NCBI RefSeq assembly: GCF_005155025.1
Contig: NZ_CP039731.1
Location: forward strand, 124,001 to 188,000
Origin: Aquitalea aquatilis
Lineage (GTDB): Bacteria > Pseudomonadota > Gammaproteobacteria > Burkholderiales > Chromobacteriaceae
Direction of reading: 5' to 3'
DNA: 64,000 bases
Positions 16,872-27,531 of this stretch are shown one piece after another; the stretch's first letter is position 1, and the number at the start of each line of letters is the position of its first letter. A model generated the notes under the pieces. The model searched no databases. It was given only the letters and a program-made list of their open reading frames with translations, and was not told the origin of the DNA. The position numbers and the translations under genes were made by a program.

Positions 16872-17582
16872 CTAGCCGAAACGAAACAGGCTACTCCCCT
16901 GTTGTTTCAACCAGTGTCGGGCATTTTTCCAGTCGGGAAACAGCCGGGCGGTTTCCGCCCAGAAGGCGGAAGAATGGTTCATGTGCAGCAAATGGGCCAG
17001 CTCGTGGGCCAGCACATAATCGATGATGGGCAGCGGCGCCTGTATCAGCCGCCAGTTGAGGCGGATATCGCCCCGGGCGGTACAGCTGCCCCAGCGGGTG
17101 CGGGCCGATGACAGCGCCAGCTTGCCCGGCTGACGCGGGCAATGCGCGGCAAACCGGCCCAGCCGCTGGGCAAAGCATAACTGGGCCTGACGCTTGAGCC
17201 AGGCAGTCACCACAGCCTGCAGGCCAGCCGTGTCACCCGCAGCGATACCGCACACCTGCAGCACATCGCCCTCCAGCCGCGCCGTGCGGCGCAGGCCACC
17301 CGCCAGCTGGATGGGCAGCTCGCGTCCCAGATAGGACAAAACCGTCAGATCGGCCAGTTGCTGCTTTTGTTCCCGCTGCGACACCACATGACGGGCAATC
17401 CAGTCCTGCCGCGCCAGCAACACCTCGCGCAAACGGGCCTGGCTGATGCGTGGATGGGCAATCAGCTCCACCCTGCCATCGGCAATGCGGATGCCTATGC
17501 TTTTGCGCACCCGCCGTACCAGGTGCACCTCTACCGCGCCCTCAGGCAGCGGCAGGATGGTCCAGGCGGCGGCGCTTGTCAT
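16872..17582 (-). CDS. YgjP-like (DUF45/M48-type) zinc metallopeptidase domain protein
   Basis: A 236-residue protein of the YgjP family. From ATG 17582 the zinc motif HELAH occupies 193-197, followed by a third ligand in MNHS (His203). The preceding [10 protein letters not shown] stretch is diagnostic of the family. The N-terminal half has [11 protein letters not shown], also typical. An upstream in-frame TTG at 17603 is possible but less likely. The gene starts inside the end of plsC (41-base overlap), so the two are coupled. Substrates of this family are not established. Confidence 0.85.
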   Translation of the reverse strand: MTSAAAWTILPLPEGAVEVHLVRRVRKSIGIRIADGRVELIAHPRISQARLREVLLARQDWIARHVVSQREQKQQLADLTVLSYLGRELPIQLAGGLRRTARLEGDVLQVCGIAAGDTAGLQAVVTAWLKRQAQLCFAQRLGRFAAHCPRQPGKLALSSARTRWGSCTARGDIRLNWRLIQAPLPIIDYVLAHELAHLLHMNHSSAFWAETARLFPDWKNARHWLKQQGSSLFRFG

Positions 17583-18312
17583 CAGGATGGGCAAAGGGGC
17601 CAACGCCGCCGATCTCGCGCTGGCGCGCCTCGATCCACTGCTGTGCCTGCTGGGTCATGGCCTCCGGGCCAACCCCGTCCTGCGGCCGGATGGCCGGGCC
17701 GATCACCACGGTAATCTCGCCCGGATATTTCAGAAAGGCATTGCGCGGCCAGAATTCGCCGGCATTGTGGGCCACCGGCACCAGCGGCATGTCCAGCTGC
17801 CGCGCCATGCGCGCCGCGCCATGCTTGTACTTGCCAGCCACGCCCGGCTTGGTGCGGGTACCTTCGGGAAACACGGTAATCCAGAAGCCGTGTTTCTTGC
17901 GCTCCAGCCCCTGCTGCAACATGCGGTCATTGGCACGGGAGCGGTCGGAACGGTTGATGGCAATGGGGTTCATCAAGGCCAGGCCCCAGCCAAAGAAGGG
18001 CAGCCACAGCAGTTCGCGCTTGGCGACATAAATCTGTGAAGGAAAGATTTTCTGCAAGGCCAGGGTTTCCCAGCCGGACTGGTGCTTGGAACAGATAATG
18101 GACGGTTCGTCCGGGATGTTTTCCGCCCCGATCACCCGGTATTTCAGCCCGACCACATGCACCAGCAGCCACAGCATGATCTTGGCCCAGCTCTCGCCAA
18201 ACACATGGCGGGTACGACGTGGCAGCGGCGCGGCAATGAACAGGCCCAGAAAGCACAGCGGCGTGACGATCAGCAGCAACAGCCAGTAAATCAGATTACG
18301 AATCCAGATCAT
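17542..18312 (-). CDS. plsC: 1-acyl-sn-glycerol-3-phosphate acyltransferase
   Basis: Adds the second acyl chain in phosphatidic acid synthesis. The 256-residue protein has an N-terminal membrane anchor (residues 1-30). Acyltransferase motif I reads KHQSGWE (His77...Glu82), an HX4E variant of the usual HX4D, and motif III is FPEGTRT at 148-154. GmhB lies 29 bases upstream on the same strand, so gmhB-plsC-ygjP form a compact operon linking lipid A core precursor and phospholipid supply. The Glu for Asp change is conservative and is not taken as inactivation. Confidence 0.9.
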   Translation of the reverse strand: MIWIRNLIYWLLLLIVTPLCFLGLFIAAPLPRRTRHVFGESWAKIMLWLLVHVVGLKYRVIGAENIPDEPSIICSKHQSGWETLALQKIFPSQIYVAKRELLWLPFFGWGLALMNPIAINRSDRSRANDRMLQQGLERKKHGFWITVFPEGTRTKPGVAGKYKHGAARMARQLDMPLVPVAHNAGEFWPRNAFLKYPGEITVVIGPAIRPQDGVGPEAMTQQAQQWIEARQREIGGVGPFAHPDDKRRRLDHPAAA

Positions 18313-18341
18313 GGGTTATATCAGCCTTGGGCTTAGCCAGT

Positions 18342-18878
18342 TCACAGATTGATCAAGTGCTCGGCGGCGTCGAACAGGTCGTCGAACACCAGCGTGCCTT
18401 CGGGCAGGCCGCCCTTTTCCAGGGTTTTCAGCCCCTTGCCAGTACGCACCAGAATGGGCTGGCCACCCACGGCGGCCACCGATTCCAGATCGCGCAGGCT
18501 GTCGCCGATCAAGGGCAGGCCCTGCAGCTTGACATTGAAGCGCTCGGCCAGCTCCAGCACCATGCCCGGCAGCGGCTTGCGGCATTCGCAGCCATGATCC
18601 GGCCCGTGCGGACAGTAGGCGATGGCATCAATGCGTCCACCAGCCTGCCCTGCCAGCCGGTGCATCTTTTCATGCATGGCATTGAGCGCGTGCACATCAA
18701 ACAGGCCGCGCGCTAGGCCGGACTGATTGGTAGCCACCACCACATGCCAGCCGGCCTGGGTCAGGTTGGCGATGGCCTCCAGACTGTGCGGCAGCGGCAC
18801 CCACTCCATGGTGTTCTTGACGAAATCATCGCGGTCTTCGTTGATGACGCCGTCGCGATCCAGGATGACGAGTTTCAT
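18342..18878 (-). CDS. gmhB: D-glycero-beta-D-manno-heptose-1,7-bisphosphate 7-phosphatase
   Basis: HAD phosphatase in ADP-heptose synthesis for the LPS core, 178 residues. The nucleophile motif LDRDGVIN has Asp7 and Asp9. The zinc-binding loop of the GmhB subgroup is complete (Cys89, His91, Cys97, Cys99), and ATNQSGLARG is the second HAD motif. It lies downstream of glyS on the same strand, after a 107-base low-complexity spacer. Confidence 0.93.
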   Translation of the reverse strand: MKLVILDRDGVINEDRDDFVKNTMEWVPLPHSLEAIANLTQAGWHVVVATNQSGLARGLFDVHALNAMHEKMHRLAGQAGGRIDAIAYCPHGPDHGCECRKPLPGMVLELAERFNVKLQGLPLIGDSLRDLESVAAVGGQPILVRTGKGLKTLEKGGLPEGTLVFDDLFDAAEHLINL

Positions 18879-18897
18879 GTTGAGAGAGCACTTCCTG

Positions 18898-18985
18898 AGT
18901 AGGGTTCGGGGAGTGGTGAGTGGTGAGTAGTGGAGCCCGGCTTGTTGCCCACTCCTGACTCCCCTCTCTCCACTCCCCTCCCGGG
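18898..18985. repeat. Low-complexity imperfect inverted repeat in the glyS-gmhB spacer
   Basis: The left part is built of GAGTGGTGAGTGGTGAGTAGTGG units. The right part is the complementary type CACTCCTGACTCCCCTCTCTCCACTCCCC. The two can pair imperfectly around GAGCCCGGCTTGTTG. It has no coding potential; it may be a slippage-prone repeat or a weak terminator. Confidence 0.5.
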
Positions 18986-21046
18986 TTAATCTGCCAGCAG
19001 CGAGATATCCGCCACACGGTTGAACAGGGCAGCCAGACGGGCCAGCAAGGCAATGCGGTTGGCACGCACGGCCAGATCATCGGCCATCACCATCACGCCA
19101 TCAAAGAAGGCATCCACCGGTGCCTTCAGGCTGGACAGCTGGGCCAGTGCGCCGGCAAAGTCGTGCGCGGCAAACTTGGCATCCACCTGCGGGGCCAGTT
19201 CGGTCACCGCGGCGTACAGCGCCTGCTCGGCGGCTTCGCTCAGCAGGGCCGGATTGACCTCGCCCACTTCGCCTTCGGTTTTCTTCAGGATGTTCTTCAC
19301 CCGCTTGTTGGCGGCGGCCAGGGTGGTGGCTTCCGGCAGCGCCTTGAAGGCAGCCACGGCAGCCAGCACCGCCGGCACTTCGTTCAGGACCGAAGGTGCC
19401 AGTGCCAGCACGGCATCGACTTCGTCGCCCTGATAGTCTGCTGCCAGATAGTTTTTCAGGCGGTCCATCATGAAGGCAAACACTTCGTCTGCGGTAGTGG
19501 CGGACAGCTTGCCGGCCGGGAAGGCGGCAGCCACCAGCGCCAGCAGGGCCTTCAGGTCCAGCTTGGCTTCCAGCACCATGCGCAGCACGCCGAGGGCGGC
19601 GCGGCGCAGTGCGTACGGGTCTTTGTCGCCAGTGGGGATCAGGCCGATGCCCCAGATACCGACAATGGCTTCCAGCTTATCGGCCAGCGCCACGGCCGTG
19701 GCGATGTCACCCTGCGGCAGGCTGTCACCGGCAAAGCGCGGGTGGTAATGGCCTTCGATGGCGGCGGCAACCACGTCGCTTTCGCCGTCGTGCTGGGCGT
19801 AGTACATGCCCATCACGCCTTGCAGCTCGGGGAATTCACCCACCATGTCGGTGACCAGGTCAGCCTTGGCCAGGAAGGCTGCGCGCTCGGCCACGGCCTG
19901 GTCGGCCCCCAGCTGCGCGGCGATCTGGCCGGCGATGGACTGCAGGCGCGCTACCCGCTCCAGCTGGCTGCCGATCTTGTTGTGGTAAACCACCTCGGCC
20001 AGCTTGGCCAGACGGGTATCCAGCCGGGCTTTCTGGTCTTGCTCGAAGAAGAACTTGGCATCGGACAGACGGGCGCGCAGCACGCGCTCATTACCCTGGA
20101 TGATGTGGCTGGGGTCGGCGGTTTCCAGGTTGGAGACCAGCAGGAAGCGGTTCATCAGCTTGCCCTTGCCATCCAGCAGCGGGAAGTATTTCTGGTTCTG
20201 CTGCATGGTGAGAATCAGGCATTCCTGCGGCACCTTGAGGAATTCGGCCTCAAAGCCGGCTTCCAGCACCACCGGCCATTCCACCAGCGCGCTCACTTCG
20301 TCCAGCAGGGCCTCGTCGGCAGCGATGGTCGCGCCATGCACGGCGGCGGCATCAGCCAGGCGCTTGCGGATCAGCTCGCGGCGGGCATTGAAGCTGGCCA
20401 GCACCTTGCCTTGCTCGAACAGCACGCGAGCGTAGTCATCGGCCTTTTCCACCATGATATCGCCCGAGGACAGGAAGCGGTGACCACGGGTGGCATTGCG
20501 GCTGGTCAGACCCAGCACGCCACCTTCGATCACGGTTTCGCCCCACAGCATGATCAGGCCATGCACCGGACGCACAAACTGGTAGTCCAGATCGCCCCAA
20601 TGCATCAGCTTGGGAATGGGCAATTTTTTCAGCGCCAGCGCCACGATATCGGTGAGCACGGCGGCCAGCGCTTCGCCAGTCTTGGTGCTCTCGTAGGCAA
20701 ACACGTCCTGCTTGCCATCGCTCATGGTGCTGAGGGCGGAGACTTCCACGCCGCAGGAACGGGCAAAACCAGCCAGCGCCGGAGTGGGCTGGCCATCTTT
20801 CATGCCGGCAGCGACGGCCGGGCCCTTGCGCACGATTTTCTGATCGGGCTGCACGGCCAGCACGGCCGGCACCTGCACCGCCAGACGGCGCGGCGAAGCG
20901 AAGGCAATGGCCTCGACATCGGCAGCGACGAATTGCAGTTTCTTCAGTTCTTCGGAAATGGTCTGGGCAAAGCTGAGCGACAGCTTTTCCAGCGCCTTGG
21001 GCGGCAGCTCTTCGGTGAGCAACTCGATAAGCAGGGTGGCGTTCAT
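18986..21046 (-). CDS. glyS: Glycine--tRNA ligase beta subunit
   Basis: Beta chain of the bacterial alpha2-beta2 glycyl-tRNA synthetase, 686 residues, the normal length. It starts NATLLIELLTEELPPKAL, the standard beginning of GlyS, and contains HIIQGNERVLRARLSDAKFF and DPYALRRAALG, both conserved family blocks. GlyQ, a small secreted protein and glyS follow each other with almost no gaps on the minus strand. Confidence 0.96.
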   Translation of the reverse strand: MNATLLIELLTEELPPKALEKLSLSFAQTISEELKKLQFVAADVEAIAFASPRRLAVQVPAVLAVQPDQKIVRKGPAVAAGMKDGQPTPALAGFARSCGVEVSALSTMSDGKQDVFAYESTKTGEALAAVLTDIVALALKKLPIPKLMHWGDLDYQFVRPVHGLIMLWGETVIEGGVLGLTSRNATRGHRFLSSGDIMVEKADDYARVLFEQGKVLASFNARRELIRKRLADAAAVHGATIAADEALLDEVSALVEWPVVLEAGFEAEFLKVPQECLILTMQQNQKYFPLLDGKGKLMNRFLLVSNLETADPSHIIQGNERVLRARLSDAKFFFEQDQKARLDTRLAKLAEVVYHNKIGSQLERVARLQSIAGQIAAQLGADQAVAERAAFLAKADLVTDMVGEFPELQGVMGMYYAQHDGESDVVAAAIEGHYHPRFAGDSLPQGDIATAVALADKLEAIVGIWGIGLIPTGDKDPYALRRAALGVLRMVLEAKLDLKALLALVAAAFPAGKLSATTADEVFAFMMDRLKNYLAADYQGDEVDAVLALAPSVLNEVPAVLAAVAAFKALPEATTLAAANKRVKNILKKTEGEVGEVNPALLSEAAEQALYAAVTELAPQVDAKFAAHDFAGALAQLSSLKAPVDAFFDGVMVMADDLAVRANRIALLARLAALFNRVADISLLAD

Positions 21047-21049
21047 GGT

Positions 21050-21484
21050 TTATTCAGATTTCTTGTGCGGAGCGGTTTTGGCGAGATAGCACACGACTTG
21101 CAGCATGGTGTCGGCCACCGAGTTCTGGTACACCGGCTGCCAGTTCCAGGCAAAGCGCTGCACCGGGAACATGCTGGAATACAGATGGCGATTGTTCTTG
21201 CCAGCGTATTCCAGCCCGATCAGCGCGTATTGCTGTTTGGCGCAATTGGCATAGCCCGTGGTGCGCCGAATGTAATACTGGATGTCGGTGGCCTTGTCGT
21301 ACTGGCGCTCGCTGAACCGTTCCTGATTCACAAAATGGACCAGCCCGTCTTTCTCCACCCAGATGGAATTGCGGTCCATGGCCAGTTCCAGGGCAGAGCC
21401 CTGCTGGTAGACGCCCCAATCGGCGGTTTCGGCCAGCGCCGGCGCGGCGGCCAGGGCAAGCAACAGGCTGATCCAGAGTTTCAT
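21050..21484 (-). CDS. Small secreted protein, surface-adhesin-E-like domain
   Basis: A 144-residue exported protein with a signal peptide ending at about residue 18 (A-L-A before E-T-A-D-W). The mature part has the W-x-x-Y...D-x-x-S-I-W-V pattern, a central YANCAKQ and a late VVCYLA, two cysteines that could form a disulfide. This resembles the surface-adhesin protein E-like family of beta-proteobacteria, but the assignment is by pattern only. ATG 21484 starts 7 bases inside the gap after glyQ. Its position between glyQ and glyS appears incidental to glycyl-tRNA synthesis. Confidence 0.6.
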   Translation of the reverse strand: MKLWISLLLALAAAPALAETADWGVYQQGSALELAMDRNSIWVEKDGLVHFVNQERFSERQYDKATDIQYYIRRTTGYANCAKQQYALIGLEYAGKNNRHLYSSMFPVQRFAWNWQPVYQNSVADTMLQVVCYLAKTAPHKKSE

Positions 21485-21490
21485 TGGCAA

Positions 21491-22381
21491 TCAGGCCTTG
21501 GGACACATGGGAAAGCCCAGCGCCTCACGCGAGGCGTAATAGGCTTGCGCCACGCCACGCGACAAGGTGCGTACCCGGCCGATATAGGTGGCACGCTCGG
21601 TCACCGAGATGGCACCGCGCGCATCCAGCAGGTTGAAGCTGTGGCCAGCCTTGAGCACCATTTCATAGGCCGGCAGCGCCAGCGGAATTTCCAGCAGGCG
21701 TTTGGCTTCGGATTCGTAGTAGCTGAACAGTTCGAACAGCTTGGGCACATTGGCGTGTTCGAAGTTGTAGGTGGACTGTTCCACTTCGTTCTGGTGGTAC
21801 ACATCGCCGTAGGTGACGCGCTGGCCGTTGGGGTAGACGGTCCACAGCAGGTCGTAGACGTTTTCCACACCTTGCAGATACATGGCCAGACGCTCGATGC
21901 CGTAGGTGATTTCACCCAGCACCGGCTTGCAGTCCAGGCCGCCCACTTGCTGGAAGTAGGTAAACTGGGTCACTTCCATGCCGTTCAGCCACACTTCCCA
22001 GCCCAGCCCCCAGGCACCCAGTGTCGGGTTTTCCCAGTCATCTTCCACAAAACGGATGTCGTGCACGGTGGGGTCGATGCCCAGCACCTTGAGCGAACCC
22101 AGGTACAGTTCCTGAATATTGGCCGGCGACGGCTTCAGGGCTACCTGGAACTGGTAGTAATGCTGCAGGCGGTTCGGGTTTTCACCGTAGCGGCCGTCCT
22201 TGGGACGACGCGAGGGCTGCACATAGGCTGCATTCCACGGCTCCGGGCCGATGGCACGCAGACAGGTGGCCGGATGCGAGGTACCGGCGCCCACCTCCAT
22301 GTCGAAGGGTTGCATGATGACGCACCCTTGCTCGTTCCAATAATTCTGGAGGGTAAGGATGATTTCCTGGAAGGTAAGCAT
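21491..22381 (-). CDS. glyQ: Glycine--tRNA ligase alpha subunit
   Basis: Class II catalytic alpha chain, 296 residues. It begins [14 protein letters not shown] and includes [21 protein letters not shown] around residue 30, [17 protein letters not shown] and the C-terminal EREALGFP-type end ([11 protein letters not shown]), all characteristic of GlyQ. It is first in the glyQ-orf-glyS operon, 126 bases downstream of hemG. That leader shows no recognisable riboswitch. Confidence 0.96.
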   Translation of the reverse strand: MLTFQEIILTLQNYWNEQGCVIMQPFDMEVGAGTSHPATCLRAIGPEPWNAAYVQPSRRPKDGRYGENPNRLQHYYQFQVALKPSPANIQELYLGSLKVLGIDPTVHDIRFVEDDWENPTLGAWGLGWEVWLNGMEVTQFTYFQQVGGLDCKPVLGEITYGIERLAMYLQGVENVYDLLWTVYPNGQRVTYGDVYHQNEVEQSTYNFEHANVPKLFELFSYYESEAKRLLEIPLALPAYEMVLKAGHSFNLLDARGAISVTERATYIGRVRTLSRGVAQAYYASREALGFPMCPKA

Positions 22382-22507
22382 AGACGTGGGGTAGCTAGTG
22401 AAAAGTCAAAGGACGATTCTACCGCCTAGCGCCCCCGGCGAAAAGCAAGGCGACGACCAGAACGCACGCCGCGTTGTGCATTGCACGAAAGAATGGCCGT
22501 TTCCGCC

Positions 22508-23824
22508 CTAGCGTTCGCCCTGTTCCGCCAGTTGGCACGCCAGCCGCCGTCCCTTGGCCAGACAATCCGGCAGCGATACGCCATCCAGCCAGTTGGCACA
22601 GACATGCAGCCCCTGCCCCTGCAGCCGCTGCATGGCCTGGCGGGCCGGCTCGATGGCTGCCGTGCCCTGCGGCAGGGCTTGCGGCCAGCGGATGATGGTT
22701 TGTTGCAAGGGGGCCGATTCCAGGCCAAACAACTGCTGTAGTTCCCGGTTCAAGCCCTGCAGCAAGGGCGCATCGGCCAGGGCGGCCTGCTGCTGGTAAT
22801 GGCGGCCCCCGACAAAGCTGGTGATCAGCAATTGGCCGGGCGCACAGCGCTGCGGGTACAGCAGGCTGCTCATCAAATGGCCGGCAGCAAAAGCCTGCTC
22901 GCCGGGCGCATGCAGCCCGCCAAAGCCATGCAATGGCCGGCGCACTGTAGCAGCATCCAACACGCTGGCCACCACCGTCATCGGCGCATGCACAATCTGC
23001 CGCAAGGCCTGCGCCGCCATTGCATCGTAGTCTTGCAGCAGGCTGGCCGCCTGCGCTGCCGGCAAGGCCAGCACCAGCTGCCGCGCCATGCAGGGGCCGC
23101 TGGCGGTTTCCAGCAACCAGCCATCACCCTGACGCCGAATGGCCTGCACCGGGCAATTGAGCCTGACCTCGACATCCTGCGCCAGCCGCTGCGGCAGGCT
23201 GGCCAGGCCCCCTTCCAGCGAGACTGCCTGCTTGCGTGCCACCTTGCCGCGCAGTAGCTGCGACAGCACACCACGGCTGATCGAGCCCGCGGCAGCCTCC
23301 AGCCGGGCCAGTTGCGGCAGGGTCTCGCACATCAGCAATTCTTCGGGATCGCCAGCAAACACCCCAGCAATAAATGGTGCCACGGCCTTGGCCAGCACTT
23401 CCTCGCCCAGACAGCGGCGGAAAAAATCTGCCACGGTTTCGCCGGCAGCTACTGGCTGGCCACGTCGCCACACATCGCCCAGCAAGCGCCATTTGGCCTG
23501 CCGGCTAAAGAAATCGCCGCACAACAAATCCAGCGGACCCGCCGGCAACGGGTGATAACGGCCCTGCCACAGCACATGGCGCTGGCGACCGATTGCCGCC
23601 GGCAACAGCGGCGTCAGACCCAGTTGCCGCAGCCAGTCCAGCAAGGCGGCATCGGCATACAGGGTATTGGGGCCGCCCTCGATCTGAGCCAGCCCGGTGT
23701 GCCGGCTGCACACCTTGCCGCCCACCCGCTCACCCGCCTCGAAGACCCGTACCGCCATACCCTGCTCACGCAGCCACCAGGCGCAGGACAAGCCGGATAC
23801 GCCGGCACCGATGACGGCGATCAT
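22508..23824 (-). CDS. hemG: Protoporphyrinogen oxidase, HemY type
   Basis: FAD-dependent oxidase forming protoporphyrin IX, 438 residues from ATG 23824. The Rossmann motif VIGAGVSGLSCAWWL opens the protein, followed by GGKVCSRHTG and EGGPNTLYAD, as in the oxygen-dependent PPO family. The C-terminal LHVCANWLDGVSLPDCLAKG is the second FAD-contact block. A GTG three codons upstream is an alternative start. It is single and downstream of the kbl-tdh terminator. HemB also lies in this window, about 15 kb away. Confidence 0.9.
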   Translation of the reverse strand: MIAVIGAGVSGLSCAWWLREQGMAVRVFEAGERVGGKVCSRHTGLAQIEGGPNTLYADAALLDWLRQLGLTPLLPAAIGRQRHVLWQGRYHPLPAGPLDLLCGDFFSRQAKWRLLGDVWRRGQPVAAGETVADFFRRCLGEEVLAKAVAPFIAGVFAGDPEELLMCETLPQLARLEAAAGSISRGVLSQLLRGKVARKQAVSLEGGLASLPQRLAQDVEVRLNCPVQAIRRQGDGWLLETASGPCMARQLVLALPAAQAASLLQDYDAMAAQALRQIVHAPMTVVASVLDAATVRRPLHGFGGLHAPGEQAFAAGHLMSSLLYPQRCAPGQLLITSFVGGRHYQQQAALADAPLLQGLNRELQQLFGLESAPLQQTIIRWPQALPQGTAAIEPARQAMQRLQGQGLHVCANWLDGVSLPDCLAKGRRLACQLAEQGER

Positions 23825-23913
23825 CACAAGCACGCCACGAAATTTTTCATGGCCACAGTGTGCCGCAGCCAGCGCCGCTGAGGCTTGACCCCCATCAACG
23901 GCAGTGCCAAAGC

Positions 23914-23937
23914 AAAACCCGGCTTGCGCCGGGTTTT
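23914..23937 (-). terminator. Rho-independent terminator after kbl-tdh
   Basis: A ten-base perfect stem AAAACCCGGC/GCCGGGTTTT with loop TTGC. The symmetrical A and T ends let it work in either direction. It lies 70 bases past the tdh stop. Confidence 0.8.
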
Positions 23938-24000
23938 GAGCTACTAACTAAAGGATCTGCTGCGGCGTTGCGTCCTGGCCGTAGCCTTGCGCGGAGGGAC
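23938..24000. repeat. Degenerate copy 3 of the dispersed inverted-repeat element
   Basis: GAGCTACTAACTAAAGGATC, then TGCTGCGGCGTTGCG, TCCTGGCCGTA and CCTTGCG align with the reverse complement of the copy at 55417-55527, in the same order and spacing. The other end is missing or too changed to recognise. It lies directly against the tdh stop codon, as the other copies lie against stops. Confidence 0.5.
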
Positions 24001-24008
24001 GTGGGCTA

Positions 24009-25034
24009 TCAGCTCCAGTCCAGAATCACCTTGCCGCTCTGGCCGGACAGCATGGTGGCAAAACCCTGCTCGAAATCATCCACCTTGAAGTGGTGGGTAA
24101 TGATGGGGCGGATGTCCAGACCAGACTGGATCAGCGCCACCATCTTGTACCAGGTTTCAAACATTTCCCGGCCATAGATGCCCTTGATTTCCAGGCCCTT
24201 GAAGATGACCTGGTTCCAGTCGATGGCGGTATTGGAGGGCGGAATACCCAGCAGCGCCACCTTGCCACCATGGTTCATGGTTTCCAGCATCTGGCGGAAA
24301 GCCTGCGGGTTGCCGGACATTTCCAGCCCCACGTCGAAGCCTTCACACATGTGCAGCTCGCTCATCACCTGCTTCAGGTCTTCGCGGGCCACGTTGACGG
24401 CGCGGCTGGCACCCATCTGGCGCGCCAGATCCAAGCGGTAGTCGTTGACATCGGTAATGACGATATGGCGCGCGCCCACGTGCTTGGCGATGGCCACCGC
24501 CATGATGCCGATGGGGCCGGCACCGGTGATCAGCACGTCTTCGCCCACCAGATTGAAGGACAAGGCGGTATGCACGGCATTGCCGAAGGGGTCGAAAATG
24601 GCGGCCAGATCATCGGAGATGTCGTCCGGAATCGGGAAGGCATTGAAAGCCGGAATCACCAGATATTCGGCAAATGCACCTTCACGGTTGACGCCCACGC
24701 CCACAGTGTTGCGGCACAGGTGGCGACGGCCGGCACGACAGTTGCGGCAGTGGCCGCAAGTGATGTGGCCTTCGCCGGACACGCGCTGGCCGATTTCAAA
24801 GCCACGCACTTCGGAGCCCATGGCAGCGACCACACCAACGTATTCATGGCCCACATGCATCGGCACAGGAATGGTTTTCTGCGCCCATTCATCCCAGTTC
24901 CAGATATGGATGTCGGTGCCGCAGATGGCGGTTTTGCTGATCTTGATCAGCAGGTCGTTATGGCCGATTTCCGGCTGGGCCACATCGTTCATCCACAAAC
25001 CGGGTGCGGACTTGAGTTTGGATAATGCTTTCAT
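24009..25034 (-). CDS. tdh: L-threonine 3-dehydrogenase
   Basis: Zinc alcohol-dehydrogenase family enzyme oxidising threonine to 2-amino-3-ketobutyrate, 341 residues as in E. coli. Catalytic-zinc residues lie in [15 protein letters not shown] and GHEYVG. The structural-zinc cysteines are in [15 protein letters not shown]. The NAD-binding [11 protein letters not shown] follows. ATG 25034 fits the family start MKALSKL; a longer frame of 16 codons has no homology. It lies 69 bases after kbl in a two-gene operon. Confidence 0.96.
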   Translation of the reverse strand: MKALSKLKSAPGLWMNDVAQPEIGHNDLLIKISKTAICGTDIHIWNWDEWAQKTIPVPMHVGHEYVGVVAAMGSEVRGFEIGQRVSGEGHITCGHCRNCRAGRRHLCRNTVGVGVNREGAFAEYLVIPAFNAFPIPDDISDDLAAIFDPFGNAVHTALSFNLVGEDVLITGAGPIGIMAVAIAKHVGARHIVITDVNDYRLDLARQMGASRAVNVAREDLKQVMSELHMCEGFDVGLEMSGNPQAFRQMLETMNHGGKVALLGIPPSNTAIDWNQVIFKGLEIKGIYGREMFETWYKMVALIQSGLDIRPIITHHFKVDDFEQGFATMLSGQSGKVILDWS

Positions 25035-25103
25035 GCTGTTTGCCTGCCTGTAAGTTGCGCGCCCGTCGGCCACCTGGCCCACGGGCAGAAGTCTGGATGC
25101 CGC

Positions 25104-26303
<1,200 letters not shown>

Positions 26304-26417
26304 GGCAGGGATGTCCTTATAGGCCAATCGTGGGGCGCCGGGGTTCGAGCAGCTGCGGGATCACCGCGCGCCTGGAAACTGTCATCCATTCTAGCCCAGC
26401 GTATCCGGCTTTATCAG

Positions 26418-26484
26418 TGACAGTTGTCAAGGATTTCGCACGGCAGCTGTCACCACCAATGATCAAGCAGTGACATGACTGTCA
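26418..26484 (-). promoter_or_regulatory. Cluster of TGACA/TGTCA palindromes upstream of kbl
   Basis: TGACAGTTGTCA at 26418-26429, a half-type site CAGCTGTCACC at 26444-26454 and GTGACATGACTGTCAC at 26470-26485 share the arms TGACA and TGTCA. They lie 115-180 bases upstream of kbl and run into the 3' end of the broken LysR gene. They may be operator sites for the threonine operon; the binding protein is unknown. Confidence 0.35.
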
Positions 26485-27402
26485 CCATTCATTTCACCTT
26501 GCCTCCACTGCAAAAAAGCCTGAGCCACCGGCGACAGCTTGTCCCTGCGGTAAACGGCATACAGATCAGCAGACAAGGGGCTGGCCAGCTCAACAAAGCA
26601 GACGCCCGGCCAAGCAATACGGGCATAACACGCAGGTAACAGGCTGACACCATAAGCCTGTGCCACCACGGCCAGTATCGACTGTGGTTCGGCCAATTGC
26701 AGCCGTAAACGCGGCACAAAACCATGACGACAACAGGCTGCATAGAGATATGCGTCCCAGGCCACCATCCACCTGTGTCAGCAAGACAAAATCCTCGGCG
26801 GCCAGTTCTGCCCATTCGACAGCCTGCCGGGCCGCCAGCGCATGCTTATCCGGCACCGCCAGCACGATGTTTTCATGTTCAAACAAGCTGTAATGCAAAC
26901 CCGGCAAGGGATGGGCGGGTGCTTCGCGCCAGAAGGCCAGATCGATGCGTTGCTGCTGCAGTGCCAGTTGCTGCGCGGCGGGTGCCAGCTCCAGCATGCC
27001 CCACGTCACTGCCGGACACACAGCGGCATAACGCGACAGCGCATCCAGCAGCCCACCCCATAGTGCGGTGCCGACCACCCCCAGTTGCAGCTGCCCGGCC
27101 TGCCCTCTGCCCATTTGCTGAATCTGCTGCACAGTCGACAGCAACTGCCCTTCCATGGCTCGCACTTCGGCCAGTAGCTCATGGCCGGCCGCCGTCAGTT
27201 GCACAGAGCGAGTGGAGCGTTGCAGCAGGCGGATGCCCAGGCGATCTTCCAGTTCCTTGATATGCAGACTGAGCGGTGGCTGTGACATATGCAGCCGTTG
27301 CGCCGCCTTGCTAAAGCTCAATTCCTCGGCAACAGCCAGGAAATAATGCAGCAGGCGGCAATGCAACAGACCCAACTGGGCCACGCGCTGAACAGATGTC
27401 AT
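26463..27402 (-). pseudogene. LysR-family regulator with frameshift (xapR-like position)
   Basis: The N-terminal part (27402 down to about 26770) is a normal LysR protein with helix-turn-helix LSFSKAAQRLHMSQPPLSLH and a substrate-binding domain through EDFVLLTQVDGG. The C-terminal part continues in another frame (26768-26463) with WDAYLYAACCRHGFVPRLRL and ends normally at SHVTA. The break is within GGTGGATGGTGGCCTGGG near 26755-26770. Joined, the two would give a full-length regulator of about 310 residues. Either the gene is dead or there is a one-base sequence error. It is divergent from a purine phosphorylase and MFS gene pair, the arrangement of xapR with xapA and xapB. Confidence 0.8.
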
Positions 27403-27461
27403 CAGACGACTCCCCCGCAGAGACAGAGCACCATTTATACACAGCCGCTATCAATCGCAAT

Positions 27462-27478
27462 GTCCAACAGTATTGGAC
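27462..27478 (+). promoter_or_regulatory. Candidate LysR operator before the purine phosphorylase gene
   Basis: A perfect inverted repeat GTCCAA-N5-TTGGAC lies in the divergent spacer, 53 bases before the phosphorylase start. Size and position suit a LysR-type binding site. Confidence 0.4.
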
Positions 27479-27531
27479 CCTGTCGGGTGGCTCGGACAGC
27501 ATGGACCCACACCCCAAAACAGGACATTGCC

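Noticed and set aside
17542-18312. PlsC variant HX4E as a sign of inactivation
   Set aside because: The change from Asp to Glu is conservative, all other motifs are intact and the gene sits in an active-looking lipid/LPS operon.
19163-22429. A 1088-codon open frame on the plus strand opposite glyS and glyQ
   Set aside because: It mirrors the codon structure of the minus-strand glyS-glyQ genes, runs through their spacers and shows no domain. Long antisense frames are common in high-GC genes.
22382-22507. Glycine riboswitch before glyQ
   Set aside because: No glycine-aptamer core was recognised on the minus strand.
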